64,000 nucleotides of DNA from Panulirus ornatus (Eukaryota; Arthropoda; Malacostraca; Decapoda; Palinuridae): NCBI RefSeq assembly GCF_036320965.1, contig NC_092276.1:7355282-7419281 (forward strand), given 5' to 3'. The translations under genes were made by a program, and so were the position numbers. The notes beneath the pieces were generated by a model. It ran no database searches. It was given only the letters and a program-made list of their open reading frames with translations, and was not told the origin of the DNA. Below, piece after piece: positions 33,480-44,762 of the stretch. Position 1 is the first letter of the stretch; every line of letters starts with the position of its first letter.

Positions 33480-34490
33480 TGGTTTGATCGAGTTAATAAG
33501 GAAAGGGTAAGGATGTGTTTGGTAATTGAAAGAGCGTGGTTGAGAGAGCAGAAGAGGGTGTATTGAAATAGTTTGGTCACATGGAGAGAATGAGTGAGGA
33601 AAGATTGACAAAGAGGATATATGTGTCAGAGGTGAAGGGAACAAGGAGACGTGGGAGATCAAATTGGATGTGGAAGGATGGAGTGAAAAAGATTTTGAGT
33701 GATCGGGGCCTGAACATGCAGGAGGGTGAAAGGCATGCAAAGAATAGAGTGAATTGGAACGATATGGTATACCAGGATGGACATGCTGTCAATGGATTGA
33801 ACCAGGGCATGTGAAGCGTCTGGGGTAAGCCTTTGAAAGTTTTGTGGGTCCTGGATGTGGAAAGGGAGCTGTGGTTTCGGTGCATTACACATGACAGATA
33901 GAGACTGAAAAGGGACAAAAAAGGGGACTAGAAAGTATTGGAGAACCTCATACCATCAGATAGAGACTGAAAAGAGACAAAAAAAGGCGAATAGAAAGTA
34001 TTGTAGAACATCAGACCATCCGAAATTGATTAAATGAAAGACTGTTGGTCTCTATTCTGGCCCAAACAGGAAAAGGGCCAACTTTCCCAGTCACGGTCCT
34101 CATAATGGACTGAATTTCCAGCAATTTGGTCCTTTTGGAACTTGGTCCTGCACACCTTTGGTGGAGAGGTTTACCTTGGCCTTTAAGACTCTCTATCCCT
34201 GACAGCTGTGACCTACCCATTTTTCAATGGCAGGATTTCCACATTCTCCAAGGCTCTTAGATTTCTCTTTATTCCTTGCATCAGTAGCTCATTAGATTTT
34301 TTTTCCCCCACACAGGGCCTGTTCTTGCTGAAGACTTTTTTTTGATTGAAAAGAGATAACACCTTTTTTCTGTAAATACTGTTTACCCCTCTTACTTCTA
34401 TCTGGGAATAACTCTAGGTAGTCCTTAGCATTAGATCTAGTGTTGCTACATAGAAGAACTCATTTCATTTCAATTTCAGGTATATAAACA

Positions 34491-35027
34491 ATGGCCAAGT
34501 TGAAATCCAAGAAGAATGCCAGAATAAAGAATGACCTTTCCATTAATAAGAGAAAAGATAAACAGAAAATGCATACAAAGGGTAGCAATGCATCAAAAAG
34601 GGTTTTCAGTAAGAAGCAGTTGAAGGTAAATCTCAAAAAGAAACCATCTTTAAGTACAAATGAATCTAAAATCAAGAAGAAATCTGGACAGGATTTAGGT
34701 AAGAAGATCGTGAAGCTGGAAGTTAATGGTAATGCCACCAAAAACTCTAATAACAGGAAAAAAACAAAGACTGAATTTAGAGGAGCACAAGAAGAGAAAG
34801 TGCGAGGTAAGAAGAATGTGAAGAATGATACAAAAGAATACTCTTCTCCAAAATCAAAAGCCAAGAGGAAGACCAGAAAGGGAAGAAGATTTAAAGTGTC
34901 ACAAATTAATAGAGTAGATTCAAGACAGTATGAGAGATTTAAAGAAGTGAAGATACAAAGAGAAAAATATGAAGAAAGTCAAAACATTAGTGAAGTTTTG
35001 GATGCAGCACCTGTTAATGTGGAAACG
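34491..35027 (+). CDS. RSL1D1: RSL1D1-like gene, duplicated first coding exon (copy 2)
   Basis: This exon is identical by eye to 28125-28661, including the acceptor (34479 and upstream), leader, ATG and gtaagt donor (35028). It lies closer to the next exon (52187) and on its own would give the same protein. If copy 1 were spliced to copy 2, the leader would be read GTA TAT AAA CAA TGG CCA AGT TGA, a stop after seven residues, so inclusion of both exons would abolish the L1 domain. Either one copy is skipped, transcription starts between them, or the duplication is an assembly artefact. Confidence 0.55.
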
Positions 35028-37092
35028 GTAAGTTCATGAATTCTTATCCTGTTATACTTTTGTCTGAATGTCCCAAGTAACATAGATGAAATGAAGTGAT
35101 GAACATAATTGTATATCTATATTTGAAACTGATGTTCAACAGTAGGTTTACTTTCCTAGAGATCTTGTAGCTCCTTGAAGACATTCAACAAGCATTTGAA
35201 ATATACAAATAAGGGGAGCATTATGTCTTGGAACAAAAATTCTCCATATCAAACTGTTAGATAAGGTTTATACAAAACATGAAACAACTTTCCTAAAAAC
35301 AACATATCACACACACTGATTATTTTCAATCAATGGAGATGACATTTTCATGAAAACTTACCAGAAAATATGATAATGAGGGCTTAAGTTGGTGGTGGAG
35401 TAAGATGGGGTGGAGTGAGGGTTACTGAAGGGGGAAGGGAAGGGCTGCAGGGTTTATACAGAACATTAAACAACTTTCCTAAAAACAACATAACCGCTCA
35501 CACTGATTACTCGCAATTAATGGAAATGACATCTTCATGAAAACGTACCAGAAAATATGATAATGAGAGTTTAAGGTGGTGGTGGAGTAAGATGGGGTGG
35601 AGTGAGGGTTACTGAGGGGGGAAAGGGAAGGGCTCCAGGGCTGTCAAAATAATCCTTGAATTATCCGAATTTTCCAGTTCGGTAACTGTTTCAACTGATT
35701 GTGGAGGTTTCCTAGGTCTTTTGATAAAGTTATCCTTTGATAGTTATGTGCAATGCCCCTTCATCTCCTAGATATAAAACTCCACTTAGCCATTAGAAAA
35801 AATTGTTTGTCATATGAATGGCCCCTAAATGTAATAATCTATTCAACCATTGGAAATACATATATTGGGAACACCAGAGCACTTTCACTATTGGGATACA
35901 TGTCATTAGTGAGGGCCACTGTCTTGTCTTAGTTACTCAGACACTAATGCTGACCACTTGATTGCAAAGAAGGCCTGCTTTTGCCCTTTTTCTCTTGGTG
36001 TGTTTCTTCTAACTTTGTGAATTTTTCACAGGTCAGATCCTCAGAATGTTACTCCAGCAACTCAACTTTATCTAGTTCTTGAAGCAAGGAACTAGTGTTT
36101 TTAAGGAGACATCACATTAACATTAGGATTCGTCTCAGTCAAGTGTTAAGGTTGATGTGGAGCATGGCAAAGAGCAAATATTTCTGTCCTTATTGACTAA
36201 ATTTTTTCTAGCACAGTAGCACTACAGCTGAGCAGAAAGAGCCAGTACTGTAAGTGATCCAAACCATCTGGGTAGAATGCCAGATTACAGATAATGCCAA
36301 TTATGTATAGTCTTTTATAGCTACAGGACTTTTGAGCAAGCTTAAGATTTCCCTTAGAATTTCTTCCCTGTAGAAGAAAGTGATTTGTGGCTGCCATGAA
36401 CCCCAGAGGAGTTGTTTTTTCCTTGCTGATTAATGTGCTGGCTGGCATTAGTTTCCAAATTGAACCATTCTCCCCAGCCTAAAGTTATTGTTGGGGTGCC
36501 TAACCTCAGTCCCCAATGATTTTCTTTAAATGCTCGGAATGCCATTCTTTTGTATCACCTACTTCCCTTGCTAGGTCATTGTATAATGAATTTCTTATTA
36601 TGATGGTGCTAACATGTAAGTTACTGTCTATCTTTTTTTCTGTACTTGACTGCCATTTCTCACATTAGCAAGGTAGTGCCAGGAACAGAGGAAGATAGGC
36701 CACATTTGCTCACATTCATTCTCTAGCAGTTATGTGTTATGCATTGAAACCATAGCTCCCTGTCCACAACGAGGCCTCACAGACTTTTTTTATGGTTTCC
36801 TCTGGCCACTTTCCATGTCCTGGTTTAGTTCATTGACAGTCCTTGAACCCAGCATACCACATCATTCCAGTTCACTTAGTCCCATGCATACCTTTCACCC
36901 TCTTGCAAGTTTAGCCCTGATCACCTAGAATATTTTTTAAGTACATCCTTCTCTAATTTGATCTCATTTTCTGTTCCTTCTTTTGGAAAAGTCGAAACTG
37001 GAGGGAAGGATTTCCAGACCCCCAATCCCTCCCTTTTTAGTTGCTTTTTATGACATGCAGGGAACAAGTGGGAACTGTTCTTTCTTTCCTAT
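35028..37092. other. Duplicated intron sequence, unit 2
   Basis: This is a second copy of 28662-30725. It includes the 186-bp tandem repeat (35265-35641) and the minus-strand old RTE/SINE-like remnant (36628-37092). A G-to-A change near 36305 and an extra T near 36785 are the only differences I noticed. Confidence 0.8.
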
Positions 37093-40000
37093 CCCCCAGG
37101 GCGACGAAAGGGGATGGGAGCGGGGCGCTAGAAACCCTCCCCTCCATGTATTTTAACTTTCTAAACAAGAAAACAGAATGAGTCACGCGGAGAGTGGTCA
37201 TCCTCCTCGAAGGCTTAGATTGTGGTGTCTAAATGTGTGTGGATGTAATCAAGATGAGAAAAAAGGAGAGGTAGGTAGTATGTTTGAGGAAAGGAACCTG
37301 GATGTTTTGGCTCTGAGTGAAACGAAGTCAAGGGTAAAGGGGACGAGATGTTTGGGAATGTCTTGGGAGTAAAGTCAGGGGTTAGTGAGAGGACAAGAGC
37401 AAGGGAAGGAGTAGCACTACTCCTGAAACAGGAGTGGTGGGAGTATGTGATAGAGTGTAAGAAAGTAAACTCTAGATTGATATGGGTAAAACTGAAAGTG
37501 GATGGAGAGAGATGGGTAATTATTGGTGCATATGTACCTGGGTATGAGAAGCAAGATCATGAGAGGCAAGTGTTTTGGGAGCAGCTGAGTGACTGTGTTA
37601 GTAGTTTTGATGCACGAGATTGGGTTATATTTATAGATGATTTGAATGAAAAGGTGAATAATGTGGTAGTTGAGGGAATGATTAGTGTACATGGGGTGTT
37701 CATTATTGTAAATTGAAATGGTGAAGAGCTTGTAGATTTATGTGCTGAAAAAGGACTGGTGATTGGGAATACCTTGTTTAAAAAGAGATATACTTAAGTA
37801 TACGTATGTGAGTAGGAGAGATGGCCAAAGAGCATTATTGGATTACGTGTTAATTGATAGGCGCGCGAAAGTGAGACTTTTGGATGTTAATGTGCTGAGA
37901 GGTGCAACTGGAGGGATGTCTGATCATTATCTTGTGGAGGCAAAGGTGAAGATTTGTAGAGGTTTTCAGAGAGAATGTTGGGGTGAAGAGATTGGTGAGA
38001 GTAAATGAGCTTGGGAAGGGGACTTGTGTGAGAATGTACCAGGAGAGACTGAATACTGAATGGAAAAAGGTAAGAACAAAGGACGTAAGGGGAGTGGGGG
38101 AGAAATGGGATGTATTTAGGGAAGCAGTGATGGCTTGTACAAAAGATGCTTGTGGCATGAGAAATGTGGGAGGTGGGCATATTAGAAAAGGTAATGAGTG
38201 GTGGGATGATGAAGTAAGATTATTAGTGAAAGACAAGAGAGAGGCATTTGGACAATTTTTGCAGGGAAATAATGCAGATGAGTGGGAGATGTATAAAAAA
38301 AGAGGCAGGAGGTGAAGAGAAAGGTGCAAGAGGCAAAAAAGTTGGCAAATGAGAGTTGGGGTGAGAGAGTATCATTAAATTTTAGGGAAAATAAAAAGAT
38401 GTTTTGGAAGGAGGTAAATAAAGTGGGTAAGACAAGGGAGCAAATGGGAACATCAGTGAAGGGGGCTAATGGGGAGGTGACAACAAGTAGTGGTGATGTG
38501 AGGAGGAGATGGAGTGAGTATTTTGAAAGTTTGTTGAATGTGTTTGATGATAGAGTGGCAGATATACGGTGTTTTGGTCGAGGTGGTGTGCAAAGTGAGA
38601 GGGTTAGGGAGAATGATTTGATAAACAGAGAGGAGGTAGCAAAAGCTTTGCGGTTGATGAAAGCTGGCAAGGCAGTGGGTTTGGATGGTATTGCAGTTGA
38701 ATTTATTAAAAAAGGGGTGACTGTATTATTGACTGGTTGGTAAGGTTATTTAATGTATGTATGACTCATGGTAAGGTGCCTGAGAACTGGCAGAATGCTT
38801 GCATAGTGCCATTGTACAAAGGCAAAGGGGATAAAAGTGAGTGCTCAAATTTCAGAGTTATAAGTTTGTTGAGTATTCCTGGGAAATTATATGGGAGGGT
38901 ATTGATTGAGAGGGTGAAAGCATGTACAGAGCATCAGATTGGGGAAGAGCAGTGTGGTTTCAGAAGTGGTAGAGGATGTGTGGATCAGGTGTTTGCTTTG
39001 AAAAATGTATGAGAAATATTCAGAAAAGCAAAAGGATTTGTAATGTAGCATTTATGGTTCTGGAGAAGGCATATGATACAGTTGATAGAGATACTCTGTG
39101 GAAGGTATTAAGAATATATGGTGTGGGAGGTAAGTTGTTAGAAGCAGTGAAAAGTTTTTATCGAGGATGTAAGGCATGTGTATGTGTAGGAAGAGAGGAA
39201 AGTGATTGGTTCTCAGTGAATATAGGTTTGCGGCAGGGGTGTGTGATGTCTCCATGGTTGTTTAATTTGTTTATGGATGGGGTTGTTAGGGAGGTGAATG
39301 CAAGAGTTTTAGAAAGAGGCAAGTATGCAGTCTGTTGTGAATGAGAGAGTTTGGGAAGTGAGTCAGTTGTTGTCCGTTGATGATACGGCACTGGTGGCTG
39401 ATTCATGTGAGAGACTGCAGAGGCTGGTAACTGAGTTTTGTAAAGTGTGAGAAAGAAGAAAGCTGAGAGTAAATGTAATAAGAGCAAGGTTATTAGTATT
39501 AGGTACAGTAGGGTTGAGGGTCAAGTCAATTGGGAGGTAAGTTTGAATAGAGAAAGACTGGAGGAAGTGAAGTGTTTTAGATATCTGGGAGTGGATTTGG
39601 CAGCAGATGGAACCATGGAAGTAGAATTGAATCATAGGGTGGGGGAGGGGGCGAAAATTGTGGGAGCATTGAAGAATGTGTGGAAGTCGAGAACATTACC
39701 TCAGAAAGCAAAAATGGGAATGTTTGAAGGAATAGTTGTTCCAGAAATGTTATGTGGTTGCGAGGCGTGGGCTATGGATAGAGTTGTGCGGAGGAGGGTG
39801 GATGTGCTGGAAATGAGATGTTAGAAGAGAGTATGTGGTGTGAGGTGGTTTGATCGAGTAAGTAATGTAAGGGTAAGACAGATGTGTGGTGATAAAAAGA
39901 GTGTGGTTGAGAGAGCAGAAGAGGGTGTTTTGAAATGGTTTGGTCACATGGAGAGAATGAGTGAGGAAAGATTGACCAAGAGGATATATGTGTCGGAGGT

Positions 40001-40573
40001 GGAGGGAACGAGGAGAAGTGGGAGACCAAATTGGAGGTGGAAAGATGGAGTGAAAAAGATTTTGAGTGATTGGGGCCTGAACATGCAGGAGGGTGAAAGG
40101 CGTGCAAGGAATAGAGTGAATTGGAACGATGTGGTATACCGGGGTCGACTTGCTGTCATTGGATTGAACAAGAGCATGTGAAGCATCTGGGGTAAACCAT
40201 GGAAAGTTGTGTGGGGCCTGGATGTGGAAAGGTAGTTGTGGTTTCGGTGTATTATTACATGACAGCTAGAGACTGAGTGAGAACGAATGTAGCCTTTGTT
40301 GTCTTTTCCTAGCGCTACCTCGCACACATTCAGGGGGAGGGGGTTGTTATTTCGTGTGGCGAGGTGGGGATGGGAATGAATAAAGGCAGACTATGAATTA
40401 TGTACATGTGTATGTATGTATATGTCTGTGTGTGTATATATATGTATACGTTGAGATGTATAGGTATTTATATTTGCGTGTGTGGACATGTATGTATATG
40501 CATGTGTATGTGGGTGGGTTTGGTCATTCTTTCGTCTGTTTCCTTGTGCTACCTTGCTAACGCGGGAGACAGA
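37093..40573 (+). mobile_element. RTE copy L': second copy of L, running to its own 3' end
   Basis: The sequence up to 39845 duplicates copy L. From 39846 on it shows what the original L looked like: C-terminus 39840-40181, then a long-form 3' UTR with gaataaaggcagac (40376-40390) and the tail block, stopping at gggagacag (about 40573) without poly-A. Copy M begins at that base. The coding part has the same breaks as copy L. Confidence 0.85.
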
Positions 40574-42598
40574 CAGAGGTGAAAAAAAGGGCAAATGAGA
40601 GTTGGGGTGAGAGAGTATCATTAAATTTTAGGGAGAATAAAAAGATGTTCTGGAAGGAGGTAAATAAAGTGCGTAAGACAAGGGAGCAAATGGGAACTTC
40701 GGTGAAGGGCGCAAGTGGGGAGGTGATAACAAGTAGTGGTGATGTGAGAAGGAGATGGAGTGAGTATTTTGAAGGTTTGTTGAATGTGTTTGATGATAGA
40801 GTGGCAGATATAGGGTGTTTTGGTCGAGGTGGTGTGCAAAGTGAGAGGGTTAGGGAAAATGATTTGGTAAACAGAGAAGAGGTAGTGAAAGCTTTGCGGA
40901 AGATGAAAGCCGGCAAGGCAGCAGGTTTGGATGGTATTGCAGTGGAATTTATTAAAAAAGGGGGTGACTGTATTGTTGACTGGTTGGTAAGGTTATTTAA
41001 TGTATGTATGACTCATGGTGAGGTGCCTGAGGATTGGCGGAATGCTTGCATAGTGCCATTGTACAAAGGCAAAGGGGATAAGAGTGAGTGCTCAAATTAC
41101 AGAGGTATAAGTTTGTTGAGTATTCCTGGTAAATTATATGGGAGGGTATTGATTGAGAGGGTGAAGGCATGTACAGAGCATCAGATTGGGGAAGAGCAGT
41201 GTGGTTTCAGAAGTGGTAGAGGATGTGTGGATCAGGTGTTTGCTTTGAAGAATGTATGTGAGAAATACTTAGAAAAGCAAATGGATTTGTATGTAGCATT
41301 TATGGATCTGGAGAAGGCATATGATAGAGTTGATAGAGATGCTCTGTGGAAGGTATTAAGAATATATGGTGTGGGAGGAAAGTTGTTAGAAGCAGTGAAA
41401 AGTTTTTATCGAGGATGTAAGGCATGTGTACGTGTAGGAAGAGAGGAAAGTGATTGGTTCTCAGTGAATGTAGGTTTGCGGCAGGGGTGTGTGATGTCGC
41501 CATGGTTGTTTAATTTGTTTATGGATGGGGTTGTTAGGGAGGTAAATGCAAGAGTTTTGGAAAGAGGGGCAAGTATGAAGTCTGTTGGGGATGAGAGAGC
41601 TTGGGAAGTGAGTCAGTTGTTGTTCGCTGATGATACAGCGCTGGTGGCTGATTCATGTGAGAAATTGCAGAAGCTGGTGACTGAGTTTGGAAAAGTGTGT
41701 GGAAGAAGAAAGTTAAGAGTAAATGTGAATAAGAGCAAGGTTATTAGGTACAGTAGGGTTGAGGGTCAAGTCAATTGGGAGGTGAGTTTGAATGGAGAAA
41801 AACAGGAGGAAGTGAAGTGTTTTAGATATCTGGGAGTGGATCTGGCAGCGGATGGAACCATGGAAGCGGAAGTGGATCATAGGGTGGGGGAGGGGGCGAA
41901 AATCCTGGGGGCCTTGAAGAATGTGTGGAAGTCGAGAACATTATCTCGGAAAGCAAAAATGGGTATGTTTGAAGGAGTAGTGGTTCCAACAATGTTGTAT
42001 GGTTGCGAGGCGTGGGCTATGGATAGAGTTGTGCGCAGGAGGATGGATGTGCTAGAAATGAGATGTTTGAGGACAATGTGTGGTGTGAGGTGGTTTGATC
42101 GAGTGAGTAACGTAAGGGTAAGAGAGATGTGTGGAAATAAAAAGAGTGTGGTTGAGAGAGCAGAAGAGGGTGTTTTGAAGTGGTTTGGGCACATGGAGAG
42201 GATGAGTGAGGAAAGATTGACCAAGAGGATATATGTGTCGGAGGTGGAGGGAACAAGGAGAAGAGGGAGACCAAATTGGAGGTGGAAAGATGGAGTGAAA
42301 AAGATTTTGTGTGATCGGGGCCTGAACATGCAGGAGGGTGAAAGGAGGGCAAGAAATAGAGTGAATTGGAGCGATGTGGTATACCGGGGTTGACGTGCTG
42401 TCAGTGGATTGAAGCAGGGCATATGAAGCGTCTGGGGTAAACCATGGAAAGCTGTGTAGGTATGTATATTTGCGTGTGTGGACGTATGTATATACATGTG
42501 TATGGGGGGGGGTTGGGCCATTTCTTTCGTCTGTTTCCTTGCGCTACCTCGCAAACGCGGGAGACAGCGACAAAGTATAATAAAAAAAAGTAAATATA
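40574..42598 (+). mobile_element. RTE copy M: 5'-truncated with intact RT half
   Basis: The copy starts in the linker (VKKRANESWGERVSL) directly after the truncated tail of L', without a spacer. The frame is open to the stop at 42393. A short-form 3' UTR, A-rich tail, T(20) and a long (TA)n tract follow. The endonuclease is absent. Confidence 0.9.
40579..42393 (+). CDS. RTE reverse transcriptase with C-terminal domain, intact 604-codon frame (copy M)
   Basis: This is the longest undamaged RTE frame in the window. It holds the linker (MFWKEVNKVRKTREQ), the RT fingers (GLDGIAVEFI, about residue 115), motif A FMDLEKAYD (about 241), motif B GLRQGCVMSP, motif C LLFADDTALVAD (FADD at 349-352), the palm/thumb block FRYLGVDLAADGTM, and the C-terminal domain (CEAW, WFDRVSN, VLKWFGH, RPNWRWKDG, VVYRG). 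All catalytic Asp residues are present. The first codon is GTG at the truncation point, so there is no real start. It copies RNA into DNA in complete elements; here it lacks the endonuclease and any visible promoter. It is the best template in the window for the family RT. Confidence 0.8.
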   Translation: MKKRANESWGERVSLNFRENKKMFWKEVNKVRKTREQMGTSVKGASGEVITSSGDVRRRWSEYFEGLLNVFDDRVADIGCFGRGGVQSERVRENDLVNREEVVKALRKMKAGKAAGLDGIAVEFIKKGGDCIVDWLVRLFNVCMTHGEVPEDWRNACIVPLYKGKGDKSECSNYRGISLLSIPGKLYGRVLIERVKACTEHQIGEEQCGFRSGRGCVDQVFALKNVCEKYLEKQMDLYVAFMDLEKAYDRVDRDALWKVLRIYGVGGKLLEAVKSFYRGCKACVRVGREESDWFSVNVGLRQGCVMSPWLFNLFMDGVVREVNARVLERGASMKSVGDERAWEVSQLLFADDTALVADSCEKLQKLVTEFGKVCGRRKLRVNVNKSKVIRYSRVEGQVNWEVSLNGEKQEEVKCFRYLGVDLAADGTMEAEVDHRVGEGAKILGALKNVWKSRTLSRKAKMGMFEGVVVPTMLYGCEAWAMDRVVRRRMDVLEMRCLRTMCGVRWFDRVSNVRVREMCGNKKSVVERAEEGVLKWFGHMERMSEERLTKRIYVSEVEGTRRRGRPNWRWKDGVKKILCDRGLNMQEGERRARNRVNWSDVVYRG

Positions 42599-42613
42599 TT
42601 TTTTTTTTTTTTT

Positions 42614-42618
<5 letters not shown>

Positions 42619-42697
<79 letters not shown>

Positions 42698-42701
42698 ATA
42701 T
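42619..42701. repeat. (TA)n microsatellite at the end of RTE copy M
   Basis: About 40 TA units with one interruption (near 42683), preceded by T(20) at 42600-42619. The T-run after the A-rich tail suggests that another element tail in the opposite orientation contributed. Confidence 0.95.
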
Positions 42702-42943
42702 CTTTTTTCTTTTCTTTCAAACTATTCGCCATGTCCCGCGTTAGCGAGGTAGCGTTAAGAACATAGGACGGGACCTTTGAGGGAATATCCTCACCTGCCC
42801 CCTTCTCTGTTCCTTCTTTTGGAAAATTAAAAAAAAAAGCGAGAGGGGAGGATTTCCAGCCCCCCGCTCCCTCCCCTTTTAGTCGCCTTCTACGACACGC
42901 AGGGAATACGTGGGAAGTATTCTTTCTCCCCTATCCCCAGGGA
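42702..42943 (-). mobile_element. Bipartite SINE-like element sharing both ends with the RTE
   Basis: On the minus strand this roughly 240-bp element begins with a block like the RTE 5' UTR (ggggataggggagaaagaat, then a gtcgtagaaggcgacta-like stretch). It has an A-type run in the middle and ends with gctacctcgctaacgcggg and an agtttgaaagaaaag tail resembling the RTE 3' tail. It has no coding capacity. Sharing both termini with the RTE is what is expected of a non-autonomous derivative that borrows the RTE enzyme. Confidence 0.7.
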
Positions 42944-42989
42944 AAACACACACAGATATATACATATATACACATGTATATATACATAT

Positions 42990-43130
42990 CTTTTTTTTTT
43001 CTTAATTTTCCAGAAGAAGGAACAGAGAAGGGGGGCCAGGTGAGGATATTCCCTCAAAGGCCCAGTCCTCTGTTCTTAACGCTACCTCGCTATCGCGGGA
43101 AATGGCGAATAGTATGAAAGAAAAGAAAGA
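42990..43130 (+). mobile_element. Second SINE-like copy, 3' half, inverted to the first
   Basis: The plus-strand copy is truncated at its internal T/A run. It contains aagaaggaacagagaagggg, the block ctcaaaggcccagtcctctg and the ctacctcgctatcgcggg tail. With the minus-strand copy 50 bases to the left it forms an inverted repeat of about 80-130 bp. It sits within RTE 3' UTR sequence (42944-42988 before it on the minus strand, 43131 on after it). Confidence 0.7.
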
Positions 43131-43311
43131 TCTGTGTGTGTATATATATGTATATGTTGAGATGTATGGGTATGTATATTTGCATGTGTGGACATGTATG
43201 TATATGCATGTGTATGTGGGTGGGTTGGGCCATTCTTTTGTCTGTTTCTTTATGCTACCTCGCTAATGCGGGAAACAGCGACAAAGCAAAAGACATGTAT
43301 ATGAAATAATA
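43131..43311 (+). mobile_element. RTE 3' tail fragment
   Basis: The piece begins at tctgtgtgtgtatatatatg, the same position in the 3' UTR as the fragment at 24201. It runs to gggaaacagcgacaaagc and a short AT-rich end. Together with the minus-strand tail that follows it forms a second, near-palindromic inverted repeat centred near 43305. Confidence 0.75.
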
Positions 43312-44088
43312 TTTATTTGCTTTGTCGCTGTCTCCCGCGTTAGCGAGGTAGCGCAAGGAAACAGATGAAAGATTGGCCCAACCCAGCCACACACACATGG
43401 ATATACATACACGTCCACACACGCAAATATACATACCTATACATCTCGACGTATACATATATATATATATACACACAGACATATACATATATACACATGT
43501 ACATAATTCATACATTTTGCCTTTATTCATTCCTATTGCCACCTCGCCACACATGAAATAACAACCCCCTCCCCCCCTCATATATGTGAGGTAGTGCTAG
43601 GAAAAGACAACAAAGGCTACATTCGTTCACACTCAGTCTCTGGTTGTCATGTAATAATGCACCGAAACCACAGCTCCCTTTCCATATCCAGGTCCCACAG
43701 AACTTTCCATGGTTTACCCCAGACGCTTCACATGCCCTGATTCAATCCATTGACAGCACATCGACCCCAGTATACCACATCGTTCCAATTCACTCTATTC
43801 CTTGCATGCCTTTCACCCTCCTGCATGTTCAAGCCCCGATCACACAAAATCTTTTTCACTCCATCTTTCCACCTTCAATTTGGTCTCCCACATCGCGTTC
43901 CCTCCACCTTTGACAGATATATCCTCTTGGTCAATCTTTCCTCACTCATTCTCTCCATGTGCCCAAACCATTTCAAAACACCCTCTTCTGCTCTCTCAAC
44001 CACGCTCCTTTTATTACCACACATCTCTCTTACCCTATTATTACTTACTCGATCAAACCACCTCACACCACATATTGTCCTCAAACAT
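43312..44088 (-). mobile_element. RTE copy N: C-terminus and long 3' UTR only
   Basis: Minus strand: tail 43312-43380, long-form 3' UTR up to about 43750, then the C-terminal domain up to LRTICGVRWF (44084), where it is cut off by the 5' UTR of copy O. The open frame 43875-44084 lacks the end of the domain because of a deletion near 43890. Confidence 0.8.
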
Positions 44089-44762
44089 CCCTGGGGATAG
44101 GAGAGAAAGAATGCTTCCCACGCATTCCTCGCGTGTCGTAGAAGGCAACTAAAGGGGACGGGTGCGGGGGGCTGGAAACCCTCCCCTCCTTGTATTTCAA
44201 CTTTCTTAAAGGGGAAACAGAAGGAGTCACGCGGGGAGTGCTCAACCTCCTCGAAGGCTCAGATTGGGATGTCTAAATGTGTGTGGATGTAACCAAGAAT
44301 AGAAAAAAGGAGAGATAGGTAGTATGTTTGAGGAAAGGAACCTGGATGTTTTGGCTATGAGTGAAACAAAGCTCAAGGGTAAAGGGTAAGAGTGGTTTGG
44401 GAATATCTTGGAAGTAAAGTCAGGGGTTAGTGAGAGGACAAGAGCAAGGGAAGGAGTAGCACTACTCCTGAAACAGGAGTGGTTGGAGTATGTGATAGAG
44501 TGTAAGAAAGTAAAGGAGCTGAGTGAGTGTGTAAGTAGTTTTGATGCAAGAGTTCAGATGTAAGTGATGGGTGATTTGAACATGAAATTGGGTAATATGA
44601 CTGTTGAGAATATAATTTGGGGGCATAGGGTATTCAGTGATATGAATGTAAATGGTGAACAGCTTGTGGAGTTGTGAGCTAAAAAAGGATTGATAGCTGG
44701 GAGTACCTGGTTTGAAAAGAATGACATTCATAAGAATACATGGGTGAGTAGGAAATATGTTA

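Larger units (their letters stand above)
33480..39845 (+). repeat. Unit 2 of the 6.37 kb tandem duplication
   Basis: This is a second, nearly identical copy of 27115-33479. At the join (33480-33493) the shared stretch tggtttgatcgagt has L-type sequence on its left and K-type sequence on its right. The same stretch occurs at 27115-27128 (K) and 39846-39859 (end of L'). This is the expected product of an unequal exchange between the two directly repeated RTE copies. Confidence 0.9.
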
